A DNA stretch of 7,273 nucleotides. Source: Lentisphaerota bacterium. GTDB lineage: Bacteria > Verrucomicrobiota > Lentisphaeria > Victivallales > GWF2-50-93. Shown piece by piece: positions 1 through 5,100 of the stretch. The notes under the pieces are model-generated. The model did no database searches. It worked only from the letters and a program-made list of their open reading frames with translations, and was not told the DNA's origin. Where the stretch lies: contig JANYBI010000689.1 of the NCBI GenBank assembly GCA_025360875.1, positions 1-7,273 on the forward strand, in the 5' to 3' direction. The position numbers and the translations under genes were made by a program. Within the stretch, counting starts at the first letter, position 1. Each line of letters opens with the position of its first letter.

Positions 1-1
1 T

Positions 2-64
2 CTCGAGCTTGTTGACTTGTCGCTCGAACTGGCTAAATTAACGGATAAAGAGTCTGCTTCTTGA
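2..64 (+). CDS. Possible C-terminal end of an upstream gene (partial)
   Basis: An open frame enters from the left edge and stops at TGA 62-64, leaving 20 codons that read LELVDLSLELAKLTDKESAS, a plausible helical, mixed-charge tail. It ends 34 bases before the next gene on the same strand, so the two could be co-transcribed. The piece is too short to assign a family, and 20 open codons can occur by chance. If it is real and is a secreted toxin or other effector, the next gene would sit in the usual place for its partner, but nothing here proves that. Confidence 0.3.
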   Translation, partial: LELVDLSLELAKLTDKESAS

Positions 65-98
65 AAGCAAGAAATCGGTACTCTTGAGGTAATTACAC

Positions 99-644
99 AT
101 GCTGATAATTAGGTATTTAGACATGAACTCTGTCGAAACACTTCAAAATGCACTATTCGCCTACAAGCATGGTATCTGTGGGCTGAAAGAGTGTGTCGAT
201 TGGGCAGTGGCACGACTGTCGGAAAACGAAAACGAGGGAGATGCAGACATAATACTCCTCGCTGGTTCGTCGAATGACTCAGAGGCGAAATGCCTCGCGC
301 AAAATATTGTCCATCGTTATCTGCAACCGGATGCCCTTCAAGAAGAGGTATTGGCTGGTCGATTATTAGTCCGCTTGCACGATAGCTATAGGGCGGGCAC
401 CATAAGCATAGTTGAACTCGAACCGATTATAGATGCCCTTTACAGGAACCTGGGATATCCGAATTGGCTGGTAATGCTTGGCCGGAATTGCGAATATGCC
501 ACGGATATCGAACCGTTCGTGAAACCGTTTGAGGATGAATTTGAATACATCTCTGCCCTTTGGAAGCAGTCTAAGTCAATTGATGATTTTCATAAGAAAT
601 ACGATAGGCAGATCTCTAATACACACGATGCAAATTATTGCTAA
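99..644 (+). CDS. Uncharacterised helical protein, 181 aa
   Basis: I do not recognise this family with confidence. The ATG at 99 is preceded by GAGGT at 86-90 with 8 bases of spacing, which favours it over the in-frame ATG at 123 (a 173-residue product). No signal peptide, membrane segment or metal-binding cluster is visible. The protein appears all-helical and acidic, with a motif near residues 30-38 (CVDWAVARL), a hydrophobic stretch ILLAGS near 52-57, and a Tyr/Trp-rich part near 118-155 (LGYPNW, EYISALW). The layout loosely recalls small cytosolic proteins that often accompany polymorphic toxins, possibly as immunity partners; this is weak pattern memory. By eye its codons (TTA, ATA, AGA, AAT) are more AT-rich than those of the genes to the right, which would fit horizontal acquisition. 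It converges with the 1024-2745 gene across a repeat-rich gap. Confidence 0.75.
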   Translation: MLIIRYLDMNSVETLQNALFAYKHGICGLKECVDWAVARLSENENEGDADIILLAGSSNDSEAKCLAQNIVHRYLQPDALQEEVLAGRLLVRLHDSYRAGTISIVELEPIIDALYRNLGYPNWLVMLGRNCEYATDIEPFVKPFEDEFEYISALWKQSKSIDDFHKKYDRQISNTHDANYC

Positions 645-744
645 TCACTCCTTAGTTGACATGGCTTAACCCCCTAGCGAGAAAACCAGCGTTCTATATC
701 CATACTATTTATTGATTCGTTTTCCACGGGAGAACGAGTCACAT

Positions 745-840
745 GGAGTGCGCGTAGCGAAGTGAAACGAAGATACCGCCTTTCTTCTGCGAAGCAAACT
801 TCGCAGGGAACAAGGCTGAATCTATCGCTTCAGCACTCCA
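745..840. repeat. 96-base element with 8-base terminal inverted repeats
   Basis: The element begins TGGAGTGC (745-752) and ends GCACTCCA (833-840), a perfect inverted pair. Near its middle is a strong hairpin, CTGCGAAG (787-794) / CTTCGCAG (799-806) with loop CAAA, which G-T pairs could extend by two more. Short variants of GCGAAG/CGAAG recur inside it. It has no coding potential. It resembles the short non-autonomous repeats with GGAGTGC ends that I associate with Lentisphaerota/Verrucomicrobiota-type genomes; copy number cannot be judged from one window. Confidence 0.55.
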
Positions 841-845
841 AGGTC

Positions 846-858
846 AGGCGAAGCGCCT
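846..858. repeat. Small hairpin AGGCG-AAG-CGCCT
   Basis: A 5-base-pair stem with a 3-base loop lies five bases after the 96-base element. It may belong to the same composite repeat. Short stems of this kind also arise by chance. Confidence 0.3.
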
Positions 859-888
859 AACGTAAAAGAAAACTGTGAAGAGATATTT

Positions 889-906
889 GACAGGATTTCC
901 AGGATG
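889..906. repeat. Half copy of a GACAGGAT-type dispersed repeat
   Basis: GACAGGATTTCCAGGATG has the same GACAGGAT start and CAGGAT spacing as the left arm of the inverted repeat at 5707-5761. No matching inverted arm lies nearby, so this looks like a solitary or decayed copy. Confidence 0.4.
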
Positions 907-937
907 TAGAGTTGTCCGTCTCGTACAAGAAAAGAAT

Positions 938-962
938 CACAGGCAAGATGCCTGTGTTACAT
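938..962. repeat. Hairpin repeat with TACAT tail, copy 1
   Basis: The stem is CACAGGC (938-944) / GCCTGTG (950-956) with the 5-base loop AAGAT, followed by TTACAT. The same stem and tail occur twice at 6938-7005. Read on the minus strand, the stem is followed by ATTCTTTTCTTG, so it could also act as a weak Rho-independent terminator for the minus-strand gene at 1024-2745; that role is an inference. Confidence 0.7.
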
Positions 963-966
963 TGTC

Positions 967-991
967 TTCGCCGGGACGGCGAACACTACAT
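967..991. repeat. Second hairpin with TACAT tail, different stem
   Basis: The stem is TTCGCCG (967-973) / CGGCGAA (977-983) with loop GGA, followed by CACTACAT. The stem differs from its neighbour at 938-956, but the tail and the hairpin-then-tail order are the same. It lies 32 bases beyond the stop of the minus-strand gene. No T-run follows it on either strand, so it is not a classical terminator. Confidence 0.6.
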
Positions 992-1023
992 CAAAGAAAC
1001 AATTCATTTTGATGATGCTCCGC

Positions 1024-2745
1024 TCATCTTTCAAATTTCGGATTATCGACCAGGATTCCCAGAAGCTCTGTGAGCGTCACTGGCCTGTCAGGCAATAGTT
1101 CGAGTTCGTCAATCCCTTCAATCAGGTTTCTTACCCCGTTCGGGATGTAGCCCAGATATTTCTGTTTTCCCTTGACCAGTGAAAGGAACGTGAATGCCCC
1201 GAGCGCCTGCATGTTCCGCTGGAGTCCTGCGACTACCGCATATTTCCTGAACTGTTCCTTTGAAAAAGTCAGCTCTTTAACTCCTGTCTCTTGTGTCTTC
1301 CTATAATAATATTCCTGCATCTCTCTCCTGAGAGTTGCAGGAATATCGACATAGGCATCCTTGAGAAGCGACATCAGGTCGTAGGCGACAGGCCCATATC
1401 TTGTCCCCTGATAATCCACGATCCGGACATTGTCGTCCCTGATCAGGATATTCTGGGACTGGAAATCGCGATGTATAAGAACCTGCGGCTGCTTCAATGA
1501 CTCCTGGGCTAGCGTGTCGAAACGCGCCTGGAGCTCAGCGCATTTTTCGTCGCTTACTCCCAGATACCGTTTCAGAAAATTCTCCGTAAAATATTCCGTC
1601 TCCCAGCGAATACCCGGATAGTCGAAAGACCTGTCTATTTCCCTGCGGCATTCATCGCCCAGCTCGCAGGTCCTCTTCTGGAATTCGACAAGCCAGTCAA
1701 TCACCTTCCTGTACACTTCCCCCTTGTTCTTCTTCCTCAGCAGGTGATGGACGGTTTCATCGCCAAGATCTTCCATAAGGACGGCCAGCTGCGCCTTGTC
1801 ATGGCTGAAGATCTGAGGTGTGCCAAGTCCGTTTCTGAAAAGATAGTTGCCGGCCCTTATGAACCTGTCGAAATCCTGGTCCTCCGCATATGATGCCATG
1901 ACAACTTTCGATGAATCCGGATAGCTGATCCTGTAGAATTTCCTGTTCGAGCCCTGTTCAACAAGAGGATATACCTTAATTTCTGATACCGCAGATGCCT
2001 GGGCTTTATGTTTCGCCGGGGCTGAAATCAGCGAGAAATATTTGGCTACGGTCCCGATGTCATTCCATAATATTTTCTCCGGCAGATACGCGGCAACGGA
2101 ATCAGGCTTGTCCTTCAAGGCATCCAGTATCGCGGTTATAATCGAGCAGTTCACTGGCTGTTCAGGAAGATACTTGAATATGTCCCTGGAGAAGACGGCG
2201 ATGCCGGTATAAGTCAGAAGCCTGGCGGAAGCCGAGCTCTTCCCGAGCTTGCCGAGAATATCGATCACAGTGCCTGAAGTCTTAGTCTCCAGGGAAGTCA
2301 GGACCCTGTTCTCAGGACCGTTGATCAGGACCATTGTCGCCATCTTTCCGGACGCCTTATGGAAATCGAGAAGCTTGCCTACATCAAGATCGGAAAGGAT
2401 GTCACCGTTATAGAGGATAAAACAGTCTGTTTCGGAAAGAAGATCTTTGGCGTTCACAAGCGGACCACCCGTTCCGAGGATTTCCTTTTCATGGTAGATG
2501 GTGACATATCCGGCATGCGGCGAATTCTTAACAAATGTCTCTATGCGTTCCGCCAGATGGTGGGTATTCACTGCGATTTTCGCAATCCCGGCATTTTTCA
2601 TCTTCAGGATAATTGACTCAAGCAGGGGCGTGCCGTCCACAGGCAAGAGCGGTTTCGGAATGAAATCGGTGACGGGACGGAGTCTTGTGCCGATGCCGGC
2701 CGCAAGGATTATTCCGTTGACTTCAAATTTTTCTCTCATATCCAT
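1024..2745 (-). CDS. Fused MurU-like nucleotidyltransferase and AmgK-like sugar kinase
   Basis: The protein has 573 residues in two domains. Residues 10-240 form a sugar-1-phosphate nucleotidyltransferase: LAAGIGTRLRP (14-24), PKPLLP (30-35), LGTGGP (90-95), NGD (113-115) and NDIGT (228-232). Residues 255-545 form an aminoglycoside-phosphotransferase-fold kinase: QGSNRKFYRI (264-273), catalytic loop HRDFQSQN (425-432, Asp427 and Asn432), metal-binding VDYQG (Asp444), then GPVAYDLMSLLKDAY (451-465) and QRNMQALGAF (509-518), which are AmgK hallmarks. In Pseudomonas, separate AmgK and MurU phosphorylate MurNAc (or GlcNAc) at the anomeric carbon and then make UDP-MurNAc, bypassing de novo synthesis. 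One chain here would do both, presumably in the cytoplasm. The start at 2745 has no clear ribosome site, and the ATG at 2739 is equally possible. Another sugar substrate cannot be excluded. The gene stands alone, divergent from the membrane-protein gene. Confidence 0.88.
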   Translation of the reverse strand: MDMREKFEVNGIILAAGIGTRLRPVTDFIPKPLLPVDGTPLLESIILKMKNAGIAKIAVNTHHLAERIETFVKNSPHAGYVTIYHEKEILGTGGPLVNAKDLLSETDCFILYNGDILSDLDVGKLLDFHKASGKMATMVLINGPENRVLTSLETKTSGTVIDILGKLGKSSASARLLTYTGIAVFSRDIFKYLPEQPVNCSIITAILDALKDKPDSVAAYLPEKILWNDIGTVAKYFSLISAPAKHKAQASAVSEIKVYPLVEQGSNRKFYRISYPDSSKVVMASYAEDQDFDRFIRAGNYLFRNGLGTPQIFSHDKAQLAVLMEDLGDETVHHLLRKKNKGEVYRKVIDWLVEFQKRTCELGDECRREIDRSFDYPGIRWETEYFTENFLKRYLGVSDEKCAELQARFDTLAQESLKQPQVLIHRDFQSQNILIRDDNVRIVDYQGTRYGPVAYDLMSLLKDAYVDIPATLRREMQEYYYRKTQETGVKELTFSKEQFRKYAVVAGLQRNMQALGAFTFLSLVKGKQKYLGYIPNGVRNLIEGIDELELLPDRPVTLTELLGILVDNPKFER

Positions 2746-2856
2746 TCGTGAAAAATTTATCTTTGAATTGCTGTGATATACTTATATATTTCAGGAAAGG
2801 GTATCTTGCCTGAGATTGTTAAAATACATTATAAATAGTGATGGAACAAAGCGCGC
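2746..2856. promoter_or_regulatory. Divergent intergenic region, likely opposing promoters
   Basis: This AT-rich 111-base gap separates two genes that point away from each other, so it must hold the start signals for both unless either is read from afar. A weak plus-strand candidate is TTGCCT (2806-2811), 18 bases, then TATAAA (2830-2835). On the minus strand only AT-rich -10-like hexamers (TATAAG, TATATC) can be seen, without a good -35. No operator palindrome stands out. Confidence 0.35.
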
Positions 2857-3246
2857 ATGCCATTATGGGTGAAAATTTATGTGACAGTATACCTGCTTTT
2901 CGTAGTGTCCAACCTCGGATATCTGCTGTATGTCCGCAGCAAGCTATGGATAATCCTGTATGATTTTTCAAGCGGTCTTTATCTTTCCTTCCTGATGCTT
3001 GCCTACTGGAGTGTGAAGCTCAATCCGGTGATCGGGCTGATCCATGTCCCTTTCTTCGTCTCGATAATCGCGATGGAGCTCTATCTGACAGTATGGGGCA
3101 GGTTAGAGGATATGGGAGTCAAGCTGCCTGCGATAAGCGACCAGGATGCCGATATCGCGAAAGCCGTATCGATCCTGTTCAGTTCGCCGGCATATATCTG
3201 CGGCGGACTATTGTGTTTTGACGTTGTCATGAAGAGCATGAAATGA
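2857..3246 (+). CDS. Small integral membrane protein, 129 aa
   Basis: I do not recognise the family. Hydrophobic segments near residues 5-26, 31-51 and 57-80 are clear membrane spans, and a fourth, weaker one lies at 101-124. Between the third and fourth is a polar stretch of about 20 residues (GRLEDMGVKLPAISDQDADI). No catalytic motif is visible. The ribosome site is poor (GGA about 11 bases before the ATG), and the in-frame GTG codons at 2869 and 2881 are alternatives. The stop lies 41 bases before the next gene on the same strand, so the two may form an operon. It could anchor or assist a membrane process linked to the SGNH-like protein, but that rests on position only. Confidence 0.65.
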   Translation: MPLWVKIYVTVYLLFVVSNLGYLLYVRSKLWIILYDFSSGLYLSFLMLAYWSVKLNPVIGLIHVPFFVSIIAMELYLTVWGRLEDMGVKLPAISDQDADIAKAVSILFSSPAYICGGLLCFDVVMKSMK

Positions 3247-3287
3247 CGAAGTCTTTTACAAACCGACAGTAATTCGGAAGGGATATC

Positions 3288-4121
3288 ATGAAAATTCTTG
3301 CGGTTGGAAACAGTTTTTCGGGTAATTCAACGAAATTTCTCAATGAGATAGTCAGAAGCACAAGAGGCAAGCTGGTCTTCGGCCATGCATGCATCGGCGG
3401 GTGTCCGCTGGAGACGCACTACAAGCTGGCGATGAAGCATGAGCAGAATCTCCGCGACACTGAAGGCAAGCCATACAGGCACAATGGCAAGAAGATGGGG
3501 CTGAAGGAGATGCTCAAGGGCGAAAAATGGGACTATGTGACGATCCAGCAGTACAGCATGCACAGTTTCCTTATCGATACATACAGGCCCTGGGGAAGAC
3601 GTCTTTGCAACTACATAAAGGAATATGCCCCATATGCGGAGATCGTCTTCCACCAGACCTGGGCATACAGGTCTGATGACAAGAGTATTTTCAAAAAGGA
3701 CTTTACTCCTGACAAGATGTACCGTGATCTTAAGAATGCATATGCGAAGATCGCATCGGAACTCAGGATAAGGAGGATCATCCCGGTAGGCGACGCATTC
3801 CAGCTCGCGGCAAAATCCCCAAAATGGAAGTTCGTGCCCGACCGTGAGTTCAACTTCAAGAAGGCAGTGTTCCCCAACCTCCCGAAGGACAGGAATTCCC
3901 TGCATGCCGGATATTACTGGAGGGATGACAAGGGGGTCAAGGTTCTGGAATATGACAGCCATCATGCGAACATCGCAGGCGAATTCCTCGGCGGCTGCGT
4001 CTGGCTGGAATTCTTCTATGGGAAGGACGTCCGTAAAATGAAGTTCAAGCCAGCCCAGATCACACGCAAGGACGCGGATTTCCTAAAGGCGATAGCGCAC
4101 AATGCCGTATCAGGAGTGTAA
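3288..4121 (+). CDS. DUF4886 / SGNH-hydrolase-like protein, 277 aa
   Basis: The protein matches the DUF4886 pattern, a branch of the SGNH/GDSL hydrolase superfamily. Block I is GNSFS (7-11, Ser9 the expected nucleophile). The GG of CIGGCPLETH (35-44) fits the oxyanion region, followed by WDYVTIQQYS (81-90), HQTWAYR (122-128) and IPVGDA (165-170). Near the end, DSHH (223-226) supplies the Asp and His of the catalytic DxxH (Asp223, His226). The usual RDG before this His in family members is replaced by EYDS. GGAAGGG at 3276-3282 supports the start. No signal peptide is visible, so it is probably cytoplasmic. Superfamily members remove acyl or acetyl groups from sugars and other esters, but the substrate of this branch is not known to me. 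It follows the small membrane-protein gene by 41 bases. Confidence 0.82.
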   Translation: MKILAVGNSFSGNSTKFLNEIVRSTRGKLVFGHACIGGCPLETHYKLAMKHEQNLRDTEGKPYRHNGKKMGLKEMLKGEKWDYVTIQQYSMHSFLIDTYRPWGRRLCNYIKEYAPYAEIVFHQTWAYRSDDKSIFKKDFTPDKMYRDLKNAYAKIASELRIRRIIPVGDAFQLAAKSPKWKFVPDREFNFKKAVFPNLPKDRNSLHAGYYWRDDKGVKVLEYDSHHANIAGEFLGGCVWLEFFYGKDVRKMKFKPAQITRKDADFLKAIAHNAVSGV

Positions 4122-4204
4122 AACATCCGTCTTCACGCGCTGGAGCTCAGATCTGACCTGAAAACCAGTAATTGCCTGGAGCAGCTTGAGCCGCAACCAA
4201 AAGA

Positions 4205-4262
4205 TTTTAACCACAGATTACACAGAAAATGACAACCACGAAACACACGAATGACACGAAAA
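4205..4262. repeat. ACCACAGATTACACAG / ACCACGAAACACACGAA dispersed repeat block
   Basis: Two related tracts lie side by side: TTTTAACCACAGATTACACA at 4205-4224, and ACCACGAAACACACGAA starting at 4235 and followed by a second ACACGAAAA unit. Such ACCAC-plus-ACACGA tracts recur in intergenic DNA of many environmental bacteria, from memory. A related tract in the opposite direction is at 5074-5092. Confidence 0.5.
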
Positions 4263-4267
4263 ATACA

Positions 4268-4302
4268 ATTGTTAAGGTTTTGCTGCGCAAAAACTTAACA
4301 AT
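4268..4302. repeat. 35-base hairpin with one internal mismatch
   Basis: ATTGTTAAG (4268-4276) pairs with CTTAACAAT (4294-4302). Inside a single G/A mismatch (4277/4293), TTTTGC (4278-4283) pairs with GCAAAA (4287-4292) around the loop TGC. The T-run lies on the 5' arm and the A-run on the 3' arm, on either strand, which is the reverse of a Rho-independent terminator. It resembles the T-run/GC-core/A-run palindromes at 5252-5279 and 5865-5889. Confidence 0.65.
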
Positions 4303-4467
4303 AAGCTCTGAAATAAATGTGCAAAAAGAACACGGAAATGGCGGATAGTATTACGGACCTGAGAAAAGCTTCTGATTATTCTTTCCTGCCGGCATCCAAT
4401 GGCATGTTTTATGCTAGATTAGCCCTGAGACTTCATATTGCAAATCTGGGCCGGGAGGGAATTAAAG

Positions 4468-4848
4468 ATGATCCTGATCTTCGAAGACAACATGGATATT
4501 GCCCTGGTGCTGAAACGCATGTTCACACATATGTTCCAGGAAGCCAGCGTAATAACCTGTAATTTCGAAGATGCGGAGAATCTCGTACTGGCCGGAGACG
4601 TGGAACTTGTCCTGAGCGACCTGAACATCGAAGGGCACAAGGGACAGGGGCTAGACCTCATAAAACTGATAAGGAGGATCAGGCCCCACACTTCTCCGCC
4701 AATCGTCGTCTATACGGGGCTTAACAGCACCGATTCGACGTATGAGGAAGCCGAAAGGTTCTCCGACGAGATCTACGAGAAAAGCGAGGTCTCCCTCCCC
4801 CAGCTTTGCAGGGAAGTCTACCGCCTGCTGAAACTCCGGCAGAAATAA
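4468..4848 (+). CDS. Stand-alone response regulator receiver domain, 126 aa
   Basis: This is a CheY/Spo0F-type receiver with no output domain. All the key residues are present: acidic pair Glu6-Asp7, phospho-acceptor Asp51 in LVLSDLNIEG, Thr83 in IVVYTG and Lys105 in YEKSEV. It would accept a phosphoryl group from a histidine kinase and signal by protein contact in the cytoplasm. The ATG at 4468 is chosen over the in-frame ATG at 4438 because GGAGG (4454-4458) precedes it by 9 bases and because the receiver fold starts right there (MILIFED); the ten extra residues would be unusual. No kinase gene is in the window, so it is an orphan here. It is flanked by repeat elements on both sides and converges with the zinc-ribbon gene at 5101-5682. 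Confidence 0.9.
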   Translation: MILIFEDNMDIALVLKRMFTHMFQEASVITCNFEDAENLVLAGDVELVLSDLNIEGHKGQGLDLIKLIRRIRPHTSPPIVVYTGLNSTDSTYEEAERFSDEIYEKSEVSLPQLCREVYRLLKLRQK

Positions 4849-4864
4849 GAGAGCGCCACCACAC

Positions 4865-5073
4865 ACATCCGCCTTCGCAAAGAAGCTACGGCGCGACATG
4901 CAGAAAATAATACTGGATTTATGTTCGTAGTTAACGCAATATTGCGTGTTCTTTGATAAATACACAGCCAATAATGGCTTGACTACGAACGGATAAACTT
5001 TTACCATCGTGTTTTTTGTAGTCAACTCATTTTTCTGCCTGTCGCGCCGTAGCTCCTATGCGAAGGCGGATGT
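4865..5073. repeat. MITE-like element, 209 bases, with 43-base terminal inverted repeats
   Basis: The left arm 4865-4907 and the right arm 5031-5073 are reverse complements with three mismatches in 43 positions. Both begin ACATCCGCCTTCGCA and share AGCTACGGCGCGACA. Inside lies a second, smaller stem GTTCGTAGT (4923-4931) / ACTACGAAC (4982-4990), which encloses a perfect 14-base palindrome ACGCAATATTGCGT (4934-4947) and a hairpin AGCCA-ATAA-TGGCT (4966-4979). A competing pair TTGACTAC (4979-4986) / GTAGTCAA (5018-5025) would exclude the smaller stem. No transposase or other coding frame is credible within it, and no target-site duplication is obvious at its edges. It lies in the convergent gap after the receiver gene. 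It may be a non-autonomous mobile element or a structured RNA-forming repeat. Confidence 0.7.
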
Positions 5074-5092
5074 AATCTGTGTGTTCTGTGGT
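5074..5092. repeat. AATCTGTGTGTTCTGTGGT tract, inverse of the 4205-4262 type
   Basis: Read on the minus strand this is ACCACAGAACACACAGATT, related to the ACCACAGATTACACAG tract at 4209. It directly abuts the right end of the 209-base element, and the left flank (CCACCACACAC, 4857-4867) may be a worn counterpart, so the larger element may have landed in or been built onto this older repeat. Confidence 0.4.
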
Positions 5093-5100
5093 CAGTAAAA

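Larger units (their letters stand above)
645..1023. other. Convergent intergenic gap filled with stem-loop repeats
   Basis: No credible gene is visible on either strand. The gap lies between two genes pointing at each other. It holds a 96-base element with inverted ends (745-840), a small AGGCG/CGCCT hairpin (846-858), a half copy of a GACAGGAT-type repeat (889-906), and two neighbouring hairpins that share a TACAT tail (938-962 and 967-991). Positions 645-740 show nothing I can name. Confidence 0.7.
4122..4467. other. Gene-poor gap with repeats before the receiver gene
   Basis: I see no convincing gene in these 346 bases. They hold a 10-base palindrome (TCAGATCTGA, 4147-4156), a block of ACCACRRA-type short repeats (4205-4262), a 35-base hairpin (4268-4302) and then the leader of the receiver gene. 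No terminator with a T-run follows the DUF4886 gene, and no good promoter for the receiver could be picked; TATGCT at 4410-4415 is the only -10-like hexamer and lacks a -35. Confidence 0.55.

Noticed and set aside
656..684. TTGACA at 656-661 as a promoter -35
   Set aside because: No acceptable -10 follows at 16-18 bases and no gene starts downstream on this strand.
2803..2812. ATCTTGCCTG identical to ten bases of the hairpin repeat at 6951-6960
   Set aside because: There is no pairing arm or TACAT tail beside it; a ten-base match can be chance.
2841..2963. Short open frame starting at ATG 2841, 40 codons
   Set aside because: It overlaps the membrane-protein gene in another frame and has no ribosome site or plausible protein character.
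3327..3965. 212-residue minus-strand open frame opposite the DUF4886 gene
   Set aside because: The plus-strand frame carries the SGNH motifs and a ribosome site; the minus-strand one has neither.
4317..4562. 81-residue plus-strand open frame overlapping the receiver gene
   Set aside because: Its last third lies in another frame of the receiver gene, it has no clear ribosome site, and its sequence shows no domain-like character.
4651..5025. Minus-strand open frame running from the 209-base element into the receiver gene
   Set aside because: It is antisense to the receiver domain and its first part is made of repeat DNA.
4200..5100. CRISPR array
   Set aside because: The repeats are inverted and of different types, without regular spacing or unique spacers, and there are no cas genes.
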